Source: Schizochytrium sp. TIO01
Taxonomy: Eukaryota > Sar > Bigyra > Thraustochytrida > Thraustochytriidae
Length of the DNA: 64,000 nt
Direction of reading: 5' to 3'
Assembly: GCA_004764695.1 (NCBI GenBank)
Contig: SMSO01000025.1
Location: 2,031,102 to 2,095,101 of the forward strand
Shown: positions 1-9,019 of the stretch, piece by piece
Position numbering within the stretch: the first letter of the stretch is position 1
How the letters are laid out: the number at the start of each line of letters is the position of its first letter
Made by a program: the position numbers and the translations under genes
Notes under the pieces: model-generated
What the model was told of the DNA's origin: nothing
Database searches by the model: none
Seen by the model: only the letters and a program-made list of their open reading frames with translations

Positions 1-162
1 GTCGAGATGGGTTTCAATCATGTGCGCAATCCGGGAAGCGTCGCGGTCTGCCGAAGGGATACCCAGACTGCCACCAGGGTGAAAGTCATTTTGAGGGTCA
101 ATGATCAAAAGGCATGTGCCTCCGCGGGAGGTCGGGATGTTTCGTTCGTAAACGTAAGGCAT
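1..162 (-). CDS. Isochorismatase-family cysteine hydrolase, 5' part only (runs off left edge)
   Basis: The minus strand encodes the N-terminus of an isochorismatase/nicotinamidase-fold hydrolase; the rest lies outside the window. Read in frame, it gives a leader, then CLLIIDPQNDFHPGGSLGIP and a helix-like stretch (SADRDASRIAHMIETH). The strand-loop 'IDPQNDF' is the family hallmark, and its first Asp is the expected member of the Asp-Lys-Cys triad; Lys and Cys would be encoded further left. The family hydrolyses amide or vinyl-ether bonds (nicotinamide, isochorismate, ureidoacrylate and others), and this fragment cannot tell which. I chose the ATG giving MPYVYERN because it has A at -3. An in-frame ATG 20 codons upstream (base 222), just after a stop codon, would give a 74-codon fragment. 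Family call fairly sure; substrate unknown. Confidence 0.75.
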   Translation of the reverse strand, partial: MPYVYERNIPTSRGGTCLLIIDPQNDFHPGGSLGIPSADRDASRIAHMIETHLD

Positions 163-222
163 TGTATTAGTTGCTTCGATTCCAAATGCGTACCAACAGC
201 TTTGTAGGCTGTCAAAGAGCAT

Positions 223-3200
223 TTAATAAGAACTTGGCCAAAGGAGAAGAGAGAACTGTTCAACAAGCTGACTCCCCACCAACAATAAGTCAATTAGAGA
301 TCAACGGCGTCCAGCACGATCTACTTCCTAATCAAACTATTGAAGTGCACGAGAACCTCAAACAGAACTTTGCGGTCTTGGATACCTTGTACTGCACCGC
401 CCTTTGTTTCGTTTCCGTCCGTCAAGGTCAAAGAGAGAGGGAAATGAAAGAAGTTGCAATTTATGCGCGTGTATCTGCTTTGAAGGTTCGTCCGCCTGTG
501 GCACGTGCGCCGGAGTCTTTGCAAATCGATACCTACGTTTACGCTCACTGGAAAGCAGGTGTAACCGTGCGAGTTGTTGAGGCGAAGTTCACACGAGCAA
601 ACGAGGCGAGATCGTGGTTTGTTTACCGCGTAGATCTCAAATTCCCTTGTTTGTCTCTGTCTATTTACCTAAACACACAACTCGAAACAACTTTTAGTTC
701 ACTTCACTTAGTAGTAGGTACCGACCTACTACTAATGAAGATGCTATTTACTGCTAATAAGAGAAGTAAATTCGATTATTTTTATTAAAGAAAAAAAAAA
801 ATAGATTCTGGGTAGTATAAATAAATCAAAATAAACAATATACTTACCCAGAACTAGATGGCGATTGAATAATAAAAGCAATGATTAATTAGCCACAACC
901 TCTGTTCATGCAAACACGCATGCAGATGGGCAGCTACGAGCCTTTTTCTTCATCATTATGCTATGGCAACTATCACGTTTAAGCAATGTGTTTTCTTTCC
1001 TTCTGTCCTTTTCTTCGCCTTATTCCTGCTTATGACCATCGATATTTGCGCATACATTTTCATTCATTCGTTCATGTGTCTGTCTATTTCTTTTCTTTTA
1101 TTTGCATCGTCACGAATGATCTATTTTTTTTCTCCCTTATGTCCTCACTGTGATCGTCGGTTCTCACCTCGCTCGTGGTTACCAGCGCAAACCTGGCCGG
1201 TTCAGGAGCTCGGCGGCACTGTGATTGTTCTTTGCTACCTTTGACAAGTTGCACCTTCGTCAGCCAGTTCCCCTTTTTCGTTGCTGCCTTTTTGTTTTTA
1301 TTTCTGTTCATACTGCAGAATTGGGTGCATAATTGGACGCACGCAATCATAAAAGTCACAAGCATCACCAAAAGGTCTTCGACGCGATGCATCGCATCGC
1401 ATAGCATTGCATCGCACTGCATCATGGCAACGCAAGACGAATTCCATCTTCAAGGTACCTTGGAATGGTCTTATGATCAACACCTTATGGCGAACGAATT
1501 GTTTCATAGATGAATAGAGGATGAATTGCAAGAATTTAATCTGGGAATGCAACCAAGAACCCGAGGCTGCGAGGGAGGGAACTAGTATTGATTCACAGCA
1601 CAAGTACAACTTCGAGGTGTGAAAAACTACCAGCGCAGCAAGGCATATTTGCCCATGATGGAAGAAGGTGCCGAGTAGTGGTGGCAGTGGTGGCAGTGGT
1701 AGTGCTCGACGTCGTTCGCCTGCCAGTGGTTGCTTTGTCGTCTACCCCTCTTGTACACTTTGCGATGTCCGCTTTGCTCGCTCGGCAAATCCTTCAACTT
1801 GCCAGGAAAAATCGCAAAGCACACACCCAACTCCAACTTCAACCTCGTTCGGCAGCTCGGCAGTCAACATCGCTCGCGCTCATCCACATTCTCTCTGTAC
1901 AGCGTACACACCGCCATGCGAGTCCTCATGGAGACTGAGGGTTTCACGCTTCTGCAATTGCGTGTGACCTGAATCGCACCGTTCTTAATTAAGAACCTTA
2001 CTGAGTGACGCCATGGTAAGTCAGGTAATACTACAACAGCGGCTCATGATGGCTGTTCAGGCAATCGTGCAAATGATGAAGAAAAGCAACTAACCACGAT
2101 CTAGATGGAGCCAGCGGGGATTTCTCAATTGAGTAGAGTCCAGCGAGACAGAACTAACTGAATCACGCCATGTTGATGTACAAGATCACAGTCAAGCTTC
2201 CGCCTTGTATTAGTACTGCTATCTACCTACTGGGAGATTTATAAAACGCCATCAAAATGGTACCTCAATCGAAAATGGGCCCACAATCTCAAGTTTTAAT
2301 GACAGACTCACTCGACGGAAATATACCCAGCACAGAACTCCAAGGACACTTCAACACCCTTGGCTCCAGCTTGTAATATGAGCAAATACCCTGCCGGTGG
2401 CCGATTCAGATCCAGCATGGTCGTAGCGATTCCTGCTCGAGGTAGTACACATGTCGAGATGTGTGGATGGTTCACGTGCTGCGCAATGAACTAGAAGCTA
2501 AGGCTTAAACTAAACTCCTAGTGTTATCACTACAGTTGTCGTAGCAGCCAGAACTGAGGTAAGCATCCACTACTCAAGAAGAGAAGATGAATTATTCTTT
2601 TTATTTAGTTCATGCTTGCAGTGGCAAGCTACGAAGCCCTGCTGAGATAACCATGAAACAAGTCCGGTAGAGTGATTTGATCTCTCTCTATGCTTTGCCA
2701 TTCTATTAAATGTTAATCATAATTGGTTGAGTTTCATGTTGCAAATGCATGATGACTCTTATGACTGAAGTGGAGTACCGCTTCCAAGCTCAGAAGTGTG
2801 TATGTGTATGCGTTTATGAGAAAATCCAGCATCATTAAGCACCACTTATCAAAATCAATTCAAATCGAGGTAGGTAAGTAGCGTCATGATAGGTTGATGA
2901 CATATATAGAATCATTCTGATGATGATGTTGGTATCGAAGTCCGAATGAGTTGTCAATACAAAATTTGCAAATCACCTTTCAGAGTGGAAATTCTTCAAT
3001 CACCTCATCTTTTAAATTAAATGGGTACCTCTATACTAGAGGCTGTGGCTAGCAAGGATGTTCTATGCGAAAGCACAGTTGTTATTCAGTTTGAGAGCCA
3101 TTGCGACTCTACAGTGACTGGTTCTGAGAGAGCAGAAACGATTTAAGAGGTACCCTGTCTAGCTTGCAAATTCTGCGAGTGCATAGAACACCTTGAACTA

Positions 3201-4513
3201 GTCCACGCAGGTTTAAAGGTCAGAGACGTTTTTGTTTCGATGATACTACCTAGGAACCTACTTAGTTTTGTAAAAATTAACGAACGTAGAACTCGTTAAG
3301 ATGGGTACTAATTGTATCATCAGCAAATACGAAATCATCTAATCACACCCAGTCTATGGCTCCTATTCTCAAGATTGGGACACATCAAACTTAAAAAAGA
3401 AAAAATGAAAACACAATCTGATTCTTGGGGTATTTGTTTTCAGTCACCACAGCGAAGTTATACATATAGAGCTTAGCCTGCGCTAATCTGAGCAAGAATC
3501 TTCTTAATATTTTAGATACCTACCCTTTGAATAGCTCATGTAGGTTTCAAATTGAGATTCTTCATGAGGCTGCGTTATCATAACTCCAGCCTTACTAGTC
3601 TGACTTCTGACACAAAAGCAGAAGATGTACTCGCCTGCCTCTTCGTTTCAATAGTTGGTGGGTGGCGCTGATTTTCAACGTGTGCTTCATTGCAAGCCCA
3701 CTTTGAGAATGTACAGCGCTAGAGGTACGCAATTGAAGCCAGAAACTGGAAATATTAGGCTTGAAAGTTAAAAAAAACAAAAAAACATTTAATTTTTTTT
3801 TAAAATTAAATATATATATTTTTAATAAATAAAAATAAAATAATACAAACCACTGATGAAGAAACCCAGAAAAGCAAAGCGAATGTAAAATCCCATGATA
3901 AGAGATGATAAGGGAGAATGTTGCCAACCAGAAAATGAAACTTTGACAAGGGTATTCCCACATGCGCTATAATTTTCACAAATCTTTCTAATTAGCTTCT
4001 TTTGGAGGAGCAGAATACGAACACTAAACCTATTCACTATGACAAGGGCAAAAGTAAAGCTTTTAGCTCATTTGGAGCCGAGTATAGAATATTTACGCCT
4101 TTTCTATAAATTCATCTACAGAACGATTGAGTTCCTTTTTATCAGTTTTAAGATCGCTTGTTTTGCTGTATTTAGTACTAATAGGTAGGCGCAGATATGG
4201 AATCTCGTTCTTTCTAACGGATCTATATAATTGAATGTTAGGTTGTGTGATACACTATTCTGAAGTTCGTAGTGTGTATTTGACCATCTGTAAATATGAG
4301 AATGCAGATCTCTTCCAGCGATATAACAAGCCTAAGATTAGTACGTGTGTTTCGGAGAAGACAAGAAACAGCATTAAGAAAAGCCACGAACGACGTTGCT
4401 TGGGTTCGCACTCAGACTGCAAAATCAACGAGGCAATACGTGTTGCGCCTTCATCACAAACAGTCTAAGCGAGTACTTACAGGACTTCCCGCAGGTATTT
4501 ATCTTGTGGCAAA
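223..4513. other. 4.3 kb stretch without a recognisable gene
   Basis: I see no open frame with recognisable protein character on either strand. Contents include an inverted repeat near 709-734, T-rich and A/T-rich runs (about 3770-3840), and several short GTAGGTA/TACCTAC motifs (near 2228, 2871, 3246, 3518 and 4182). Open frames of up to about 200 codons at 171-788 look like chance, because they begin at non-ATG codons or overlap the antisense hydrolase. A spliced gene with short exons cannot be excluded. Confidence 0.5.
709..734. repeat. Perfect 11-bp inverted repeat with 4-base spacer
   Basis: The arms are TAGTAGTAGGT and its exact reverse complement ACCTACTACTA, separated by ACCG. It is the most symmetrical copy of the GTAGGT/ACCTAC motif family that recurs between genes in this window. 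It could form a hairpin or bind a dimeric factor; the function is unknown. Confidence 0.7.
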
Positions 4514-5581
4514 ATGTCAAACAAGGGCACTGTTGCGTTGCGTGGTGGAAAAACCATCTATGGCCCAAGCACTCTCAATGGAAATTGGGTGGAGGATCGT
4601 GCCACTGGAAACTCTACTCAATTTTCGGAGGCGCCAGGGTTTAAAACAACAAAGGGTGACGCCGAGCTTGAGGGTGTGAGGCGGTCTCTCAAGCACTTTG
4701 GCCTGGGCTTGGATCTCGAAAGCAAATATGAATCTCCTCTTAGCTTAATTTCCTACCAGGACCCGAGCAAGCTAGAGAAGCCTCTTAGCATTTCACAGAC
4801 GGCCTATAACACTGACCATCATGGGATATTTCAAGACCAATTTGGCTCAAAGTCTCCACTGAAGTCAGCACCGATGCGAAGAGATCAGCTTCGCAAATAT
4901 CGCTCCACCTGGTCTATGGATCGTGAGACTCGTGACAGGCGATTCCTTACCGAGAACATGCACTGCCACAACGCCTCCGTAGATTCCCAATATCGGACCC
5001 GTGGAATCCGAGATCTTCCCAATGTTCCTGTTCCAGTTCGCAACTTGCGTGCTGCAATTCTCGAGAGTCACGGAACACACGCAATGCACCTTATGCAACG
5101 CGTCTTCAAGGCATATGATGTAGATCATAGCAGAACTTTATCTCGTGCAGAACTTCTTGAGCTTTTGAAGGATCTTAACCAACGTCTTGTCCCGGACGAT
5201 TTTGAAGTTGTATGGCAACACTTTGATCGCGATTCATCAGGCGCGATCGACCACGAGGAGTTTGTCCGAGGCATGCAAGGAGAGTTCGCAGGGGAAAGAC
5301 TTCTTCTAGTACTTGATACGTATGCAAATCTATTGTCATCCTTCAACAACCCACTTACGCTAAGGACTCTACTGAACGCGTTTGTATTAAAACCCCGAGG
5401 CCTCCGAAACACCAAACACCTGGATTGCGTTGCCAAAGAATTCGCGAACCAGTGGGTATTTCTTGACACGGACAGTGAGATCACAGAGGATCTCTTCGTA
5501 GACTATTTTGCGAGCTTATCACCGGCAGTCATTGATGATGGAGAATTTGCTTCTATCGTTCAGACCTCTTTCAAGCTGTAA
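4514..5581 (+). CDS. EF-hand calcium-binding protein, 355 aa
   Basis: This predicted calcium sensor has two good EF-hand loops in its second half. The first, around residues 200-215, reads DVDHSRTLSRAE and has Asp, Asp, Ser, Thr, Ser and Glu at the ligand positions. The second, around 237-250, reads DRDSSGAIDHEE and is canonical, including the central Gly. A third loop-like stretch (LDTDSEITEDLF, about residue 315) lacks the Gly and is probably inactive. The paired arrangement resembles calcyphosin-like proteins. The N-terminal 160 residues are basic and low in structure, with TIYGPSTLNGNWVEDR near the start, a style seen in axonemal proteins; a flagellar role is inference. There is no signal peptide or membrane segment. 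The ATG has A at -3, and the gene is uninterrupted. Confidence 0.85.
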   Translation: MSNKGTVALRGGKTIYGPSTLNGNWVEDRATGNSTQFSEAPGFKTTKGDAELEGVRRSLKHFGLGLDLESKYESPLSLISYQDPSKLEKPLSISQTAYNTDHHGIFQDQFGSKSPLKSAPMRRDQLRKYRSTWSMDRETRDRRFLTENMHCHNASVDSQYRTRGIRDLPNVPVPVRNLRAAILESHGTHAMHLMQRVFKAYDVDHSRTLSRAELLELLKDLNQRLVPDDFEVVWQHFDRDSSGAIDHEEFVRGMQGEFAGERLLLVLDTYANLLSSFNNPLTLRTLLNAFVLKPRGLRNTKHLDCVAKEFANQWVFLDTDSEITEDLFVDYFASLSPAVIDDGEFASIVQTSFKL

Positions 5582-5695
5582 TATCCCAATCATTTCCAAG
5601 TACTCCTGGTAATAATTCACTGCAAAATAAAACAACATAATCGAATAATCACGAAACTTTATATTACAAGCCCTCTCCTTTCAAAGATCTCTGCG

Positions 5696-5974
5696 TTATG
5701 CATCAATTGGCAGCATCATTAAAAGTTCACCATCTCGTTTCCTAATGGGCTTCACAAAGATGTTCGTGCCTTTATCCACTTAGCTTGATTATTGAAGCAG
5801 TACTGTATCTACTTGCTTACCTAGGTATTGGTAATCAATCTCCTCCGGCTTGAGTTTACGCATACGTAGAGGGATGGTTAGAGTTAACGTCGACTCATTG
5901 GAGTGCTTCACAAGAAGCAAAGTATTTTTGTGAAAGCCATGATCCGAGTCAGTCCCTACATCTGCCAGCACCAT
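5696..5974 (-). CDS. Probable small two-exon gene, about 75-78 aa, function unknown
   Basis: An ATG-started frame on the minus strand (exon 1, 5974-5821) reaches an excellent 5' splice site, CTAG/GTAAGC. Unspliced, it adds only nine residues and stops. Removing 51 bases (5820-5770, acceptor AAAG) or 42 bases (acceptor CTAAG) keeps the same frame and adds a protein-like end containing NIFVKPIRKRDGELLMMLP before TAA at 5698-5696. The product is a small, mixed-charge soluble protein with an alternating hydrophobic segment (TLTLTIPLRMRKLKPEEIDY). I do not recognise the family. The gene is convergent with the EF-hand gene (about 115 bases between stops) and divergent from the RWD gene. Splicing is deduced from frame and sites only; the acceptor lacks a pyrimidine tract. 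Confidence 0.45.
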
Positions 5975-6318
5975 AAAGTCATCAGTGCTAGTAGATTATT
6001 AGGGATTAGAGACCATGGTGCTTGTTGCTAGTCAATAGCAATAACATACTACTAAGGTTCTACCGTAATAGGTTAGTGTTCTGAAAGATAAATAAATAGA
6101 CTAGTTTAAGGCACATTCGTCCAAAGATCAAAAGACCAAGCAGAGTATAGACTAGTTGATCGCCACGGAAGATATCCTCCGTGCAGGAGATCAGGCAGGC
6201 ACAATTTCTGCTTTGAAGCAAGGAGTGCTGACACATCTTCTCAGGCTTGTTGAGCATACATACACTAAAGGGCTTTTAGCGTAAAGAGTGAGTTTGCGAA
6301 CGAAGCTAGGGACAAAAC
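5975..6318. other. 344-base divergent intergenic region
   Basis: This lies between the small minus-strand gene and the RWD-protein gene and probably carries the 5' leaders and promoters of both. I see no TATA-like element at a convincing spacing and no recognisable regulatory motif. Confidence 0.35.
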
Positions 6319-7821
6319 ATGAGCGAAGAAGACGGCTCGCGCCCTCTTTCTGAGACGCAAACGAGGGCTTTAGAGAGTGCCGAAGGACCTGGAGATGAGT
6401 GCCAAGGTGCAGAGCTGGCTGCAGAAACACCTCCGGATGCTGTCCTTGCTGCACAAGATAAAGTGTGGACAAGAGAAGAGGCTATTCGGCAAGATCGCTT
6501 GGACGTTCGTGAAGTCATCCATGCGCATCACTTGAAGACTTTTACAGAAGACTTTGCCAAGCTGGTATGTCATAAAACTGCGTACCGGCGCCTGATGCTC
6601 CATGTCCAGTTTACCGATGCCTACCCAGCAGAGCCACTTCATGTAGAGGTATCAAGTGACACCCTCCCGAGCAAGCTAGTGGATAAGTTGCAAACGATGT
6701 TTCGAGAAAAGCTCGCAAAACCAGAGTCAGAAGGAGGTCTTGGTACGCTTGGTAAACCGCAAGTGGCAGCATTTTACTCATATGTGGACGAGATGATCCA
6801 CGAAAATCAGCTCCTTTGGGCCACTCCTGAAGTACGGCAGGTGCTTGCCTTGTCGAAAGAAAAGCCCTCATTTACAGTCTTAGTCAACGATACCGAAGGC
6901 ACTTTGAAGATCAAAGCCACTGCTGGAAAGTACATGATGAAAGCTGTGATTCGTGTCCCTGATGAGTACCCAGCCGAGCCTTTAGAGATTGATATTCCAA
7001 AGTCGAGCTTCCCCGCCACCGTCTACACAGTGTTTCTGATGCAATCGCGAGAGATTGCTCGTAAATGCTCAATTGGCATCTCCGTAGAGAGGGCGATCCA
7101 GCAGTCTACGACGGTGGTAGCGGAACGACTTATTGCTCCTCCACAAAAAGCAAGTGGAGACCGCCCTTTGCATATTACAAGCAGCTATCTTAAGGACGTC
7201 AAGCATGATGTAAATTTCCTTAAGCAGGCGACTGATCTTCGTCAAATGAATGCATCCTACAACAAACAATTGCATCAGTATGAGCACAGCACAAAAGTTC
7301 GTCGGGCCGCTCGTCGAGAGTTGCGGAAACTTGCGAAATCTGAATTTGAAAAGGAACTCGCTCGTGAAGAGGCTGAAGCTGCAAAGGCAGAAGAAGAGCA
7401 GCTTAGAGAGTGGCGTCGTGTTACTGGCAACGAGGAGCTACCACCTCAGCGTTGTTTGCGCCAAGTCGTAGAGTTTCTCACGCGCGGCTTTATTTTTCGT
7501 CTGGTAAATGAAAAGTCGCTAGTATCTGGCAAACGTGTGTTCCCAGAGGACCCTGTAAAGGCAGCAGACATGATTGAACGCCGTCGAAACAACCGCCCTA
7601 CACGTGCGCCTTCATGTGGCTGCTGGTGGATCTTCTCTGAGCTCAAAGAATTCATGGAAACCCCGCCTTTCCCAAAGCCTTGTCCTCGACCGGAGTGTCA
7701 TGGTGCGATCGTGGAGCATCCTGATTTCGAGAGTGATCCAAAAAAACGCGAGCTTGCCTATTCCAAGCAGCAGGCTGTCAAACGCGAATTGCAAGAAGTC
7801 GAAGACTTTCTTGGTATGTAA
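6319..7821 (+). CDS. Tandem-RWD protein with degenerate RING-type C-terminus, 500 aa
   Basis: There are two successive RWD domains (about residues 55-160 and 165-265). Each carries the YPxxP hallmark, seen as DAYPAEPLHVEV and DEYPAEPLEIDI. RWD folds resemble ubiquitin-conjugating enzymes without the catalytic Cys and act as interaction modules in GCN2 and RING E3 ligases. A highly charged helical segment (about 315-375) follows. The last 70 residues match the end of RWD-RING proteins, with CGCWWIFSELKEFM, PPFPKPCPRPEC and a terminal KRELQEVEDFLGM. The usual RING ligand pattern after CG (a His and a distal Cys) is replaced, so zinc binding and ligase activity are doubtful. ATG context is ACAAAACATGAG. 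The stop overlaps a GTATGTAAG donor-like sequence, so an extra 3' exon is conceivable but unsupported. Confidence 0.75.
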   Translation: MSEEDGSRPLSETQTRALESAEGPGDECQGAELAAETPPDAVLAAQDKVWTREEAIRQDRLDVREVIHAHHLKTFTEDFAKLVCHKTAYRRLMLHVQFTDAYPAEPLHVEVSSDTLPSKLVDKLQTMFREKLAKPESEGGLGTLGKPQVAAFYSYVDEMIHENQLLWATPEVRQVLALSKEKPSFTVLVNDTEGTLKIKATAGKYMMKAVIRVPDEYPAEPLEIDIPKSSFPATVYTVFLMQSREIARKCSIGISVERAIQQSTTVVAERLIAPPQKASGDRPLHITSSYLKDVKHDVNFLKQATDLRQMNASYNKQLHQYEHSTKVRRAARRELRKLAKSEFEKELAREEAEAAKAEEEQLREWRRVTGNEELPPQRCLRQVVEFLTRGFIFRLVNEKSLVSGKRVFPEDPVKAADMIERRRNNRPTRAPSCGCWWIFSELKEFMETPPFPKPCPRPECHGAIVEHPDFESDPKKRELAYSKQQAVKRELQEVEDFLGM

Positions 7822-9019
7822 GTGTCCCTCAATTTTTTTCAATGGGACGCAATATTCATTTATTATATTTTATATCTTGCCTTGCATACATTTCCTTCTT
7901 CATTTGAAAGAAAATAAAATATGTTTTCTTACCTCAACTTCCCATACTAAATCAATATATGGGGAACCACCATTCTGAAATTATTTCGAGTTGGAAAACA
8001 TCAACGAATAGCGATCGCAGGTTAGTTCTTCACATGAGAGCTGTTTCAGCCTCCCAAAATATATTATGCAATATTAGTCGACTAATCATCTCGTTTCCTT
8101 AGTTTGAAGGAAAGAAGCAAAACATATTGTGAATTTTTATTTAATTTTTTTATTTTCCCTTTTTTGAAAGAAACAACACCAACAACACAAATTAAGAATA
8201 ATTGATGAGCAACATCCCAACTCTTGTTGTTCTCTTGTTTTTTTGTTTTTTTTTTGCCTCTTGTGCTTTCTCATTCACTTTCGAGTTTCTTCATATATTT
8301 GTCCATAAAGAAATATATCTCCGCCTCAGCAGACTTCTTCGAGTAATCCATGTCCAAGTCAAAGATGTTAGAGAGATGGAGGTTCCAGCCAGAGCAGTAT
8401 CATTTCATATCTGACTTGTGATGATTAAACGCCCCACTCTCTCCTCGGATGGGACACCTATAAATATGGTACGTTGGCAAATCAATCGCAACGACGGCAA
8501 ATCATTGCTGCCTTGATTTATCAATTTCTGTTATCCTGAGTGCCCACGGCATCGAATACTGATGGTTACAATTGCAAATAAGATTGCACTAAATTGTACC
8601 TGAGTCAAGCAGCAAAAAAATTGCCCTAGACGGTTTGTTTTCTGACATATGCATTGTGCAAATACAAGCAACAAGACCATGCCATAGTAAAGCTCTTAAG
8701 TCTTGCAAAACCCACTTCACAATCATGTAACCAATTTATTCGCTCTGGAACGCATAAAAACAAACACACGAACGAGGGAACAGAAAAGGAAAATTTAGAG
8801 AGCCGGATCGGAGAAAGAGTAAACAACGGAAGTCCACGAGGGTTAGCTCATGTAAGAGAGCACAATATCCAGCAAGTCTAGTATTTTGTTGTTGTGAGAT
8901 TATGCAGCATCCTTAGCACTTCATTTTCTTTGTCCTAAACGCTACTGCTGGGCCATGCATTGGAGGTTATATTGGAGTTGAACGCTTACAAGTCCCTGTC
9001 GTCGAACCCACTGTGCGGT
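7822..9019. other. 1.2 kb intergenic region between convergent genes
   Basis: This is A/T-rich DNA between the convergent RWD and SRPK genes and presumably contains both 3' untranslated regions. AATAAA-like hexamers occur just after the RWD stop (around 7912). I see no gene in it; small frames at 8202-8414 and 8654-8881 lack protein character. Confidence 0.5.

Noticed and set aside
171-788. Open frame of 205 codons on the plus strand
   Set aside because: It opens with TTG, overlaps the antisense isochorismatase-family start region, and has no recognisable protein character.
7800-7835. Splice donor overlapping the stop of the RWD protein (GTATGTAAG)
   Set aside because: The protein already ends at the position usual for the family (DFLG), and no downstream exon with protein character was found.
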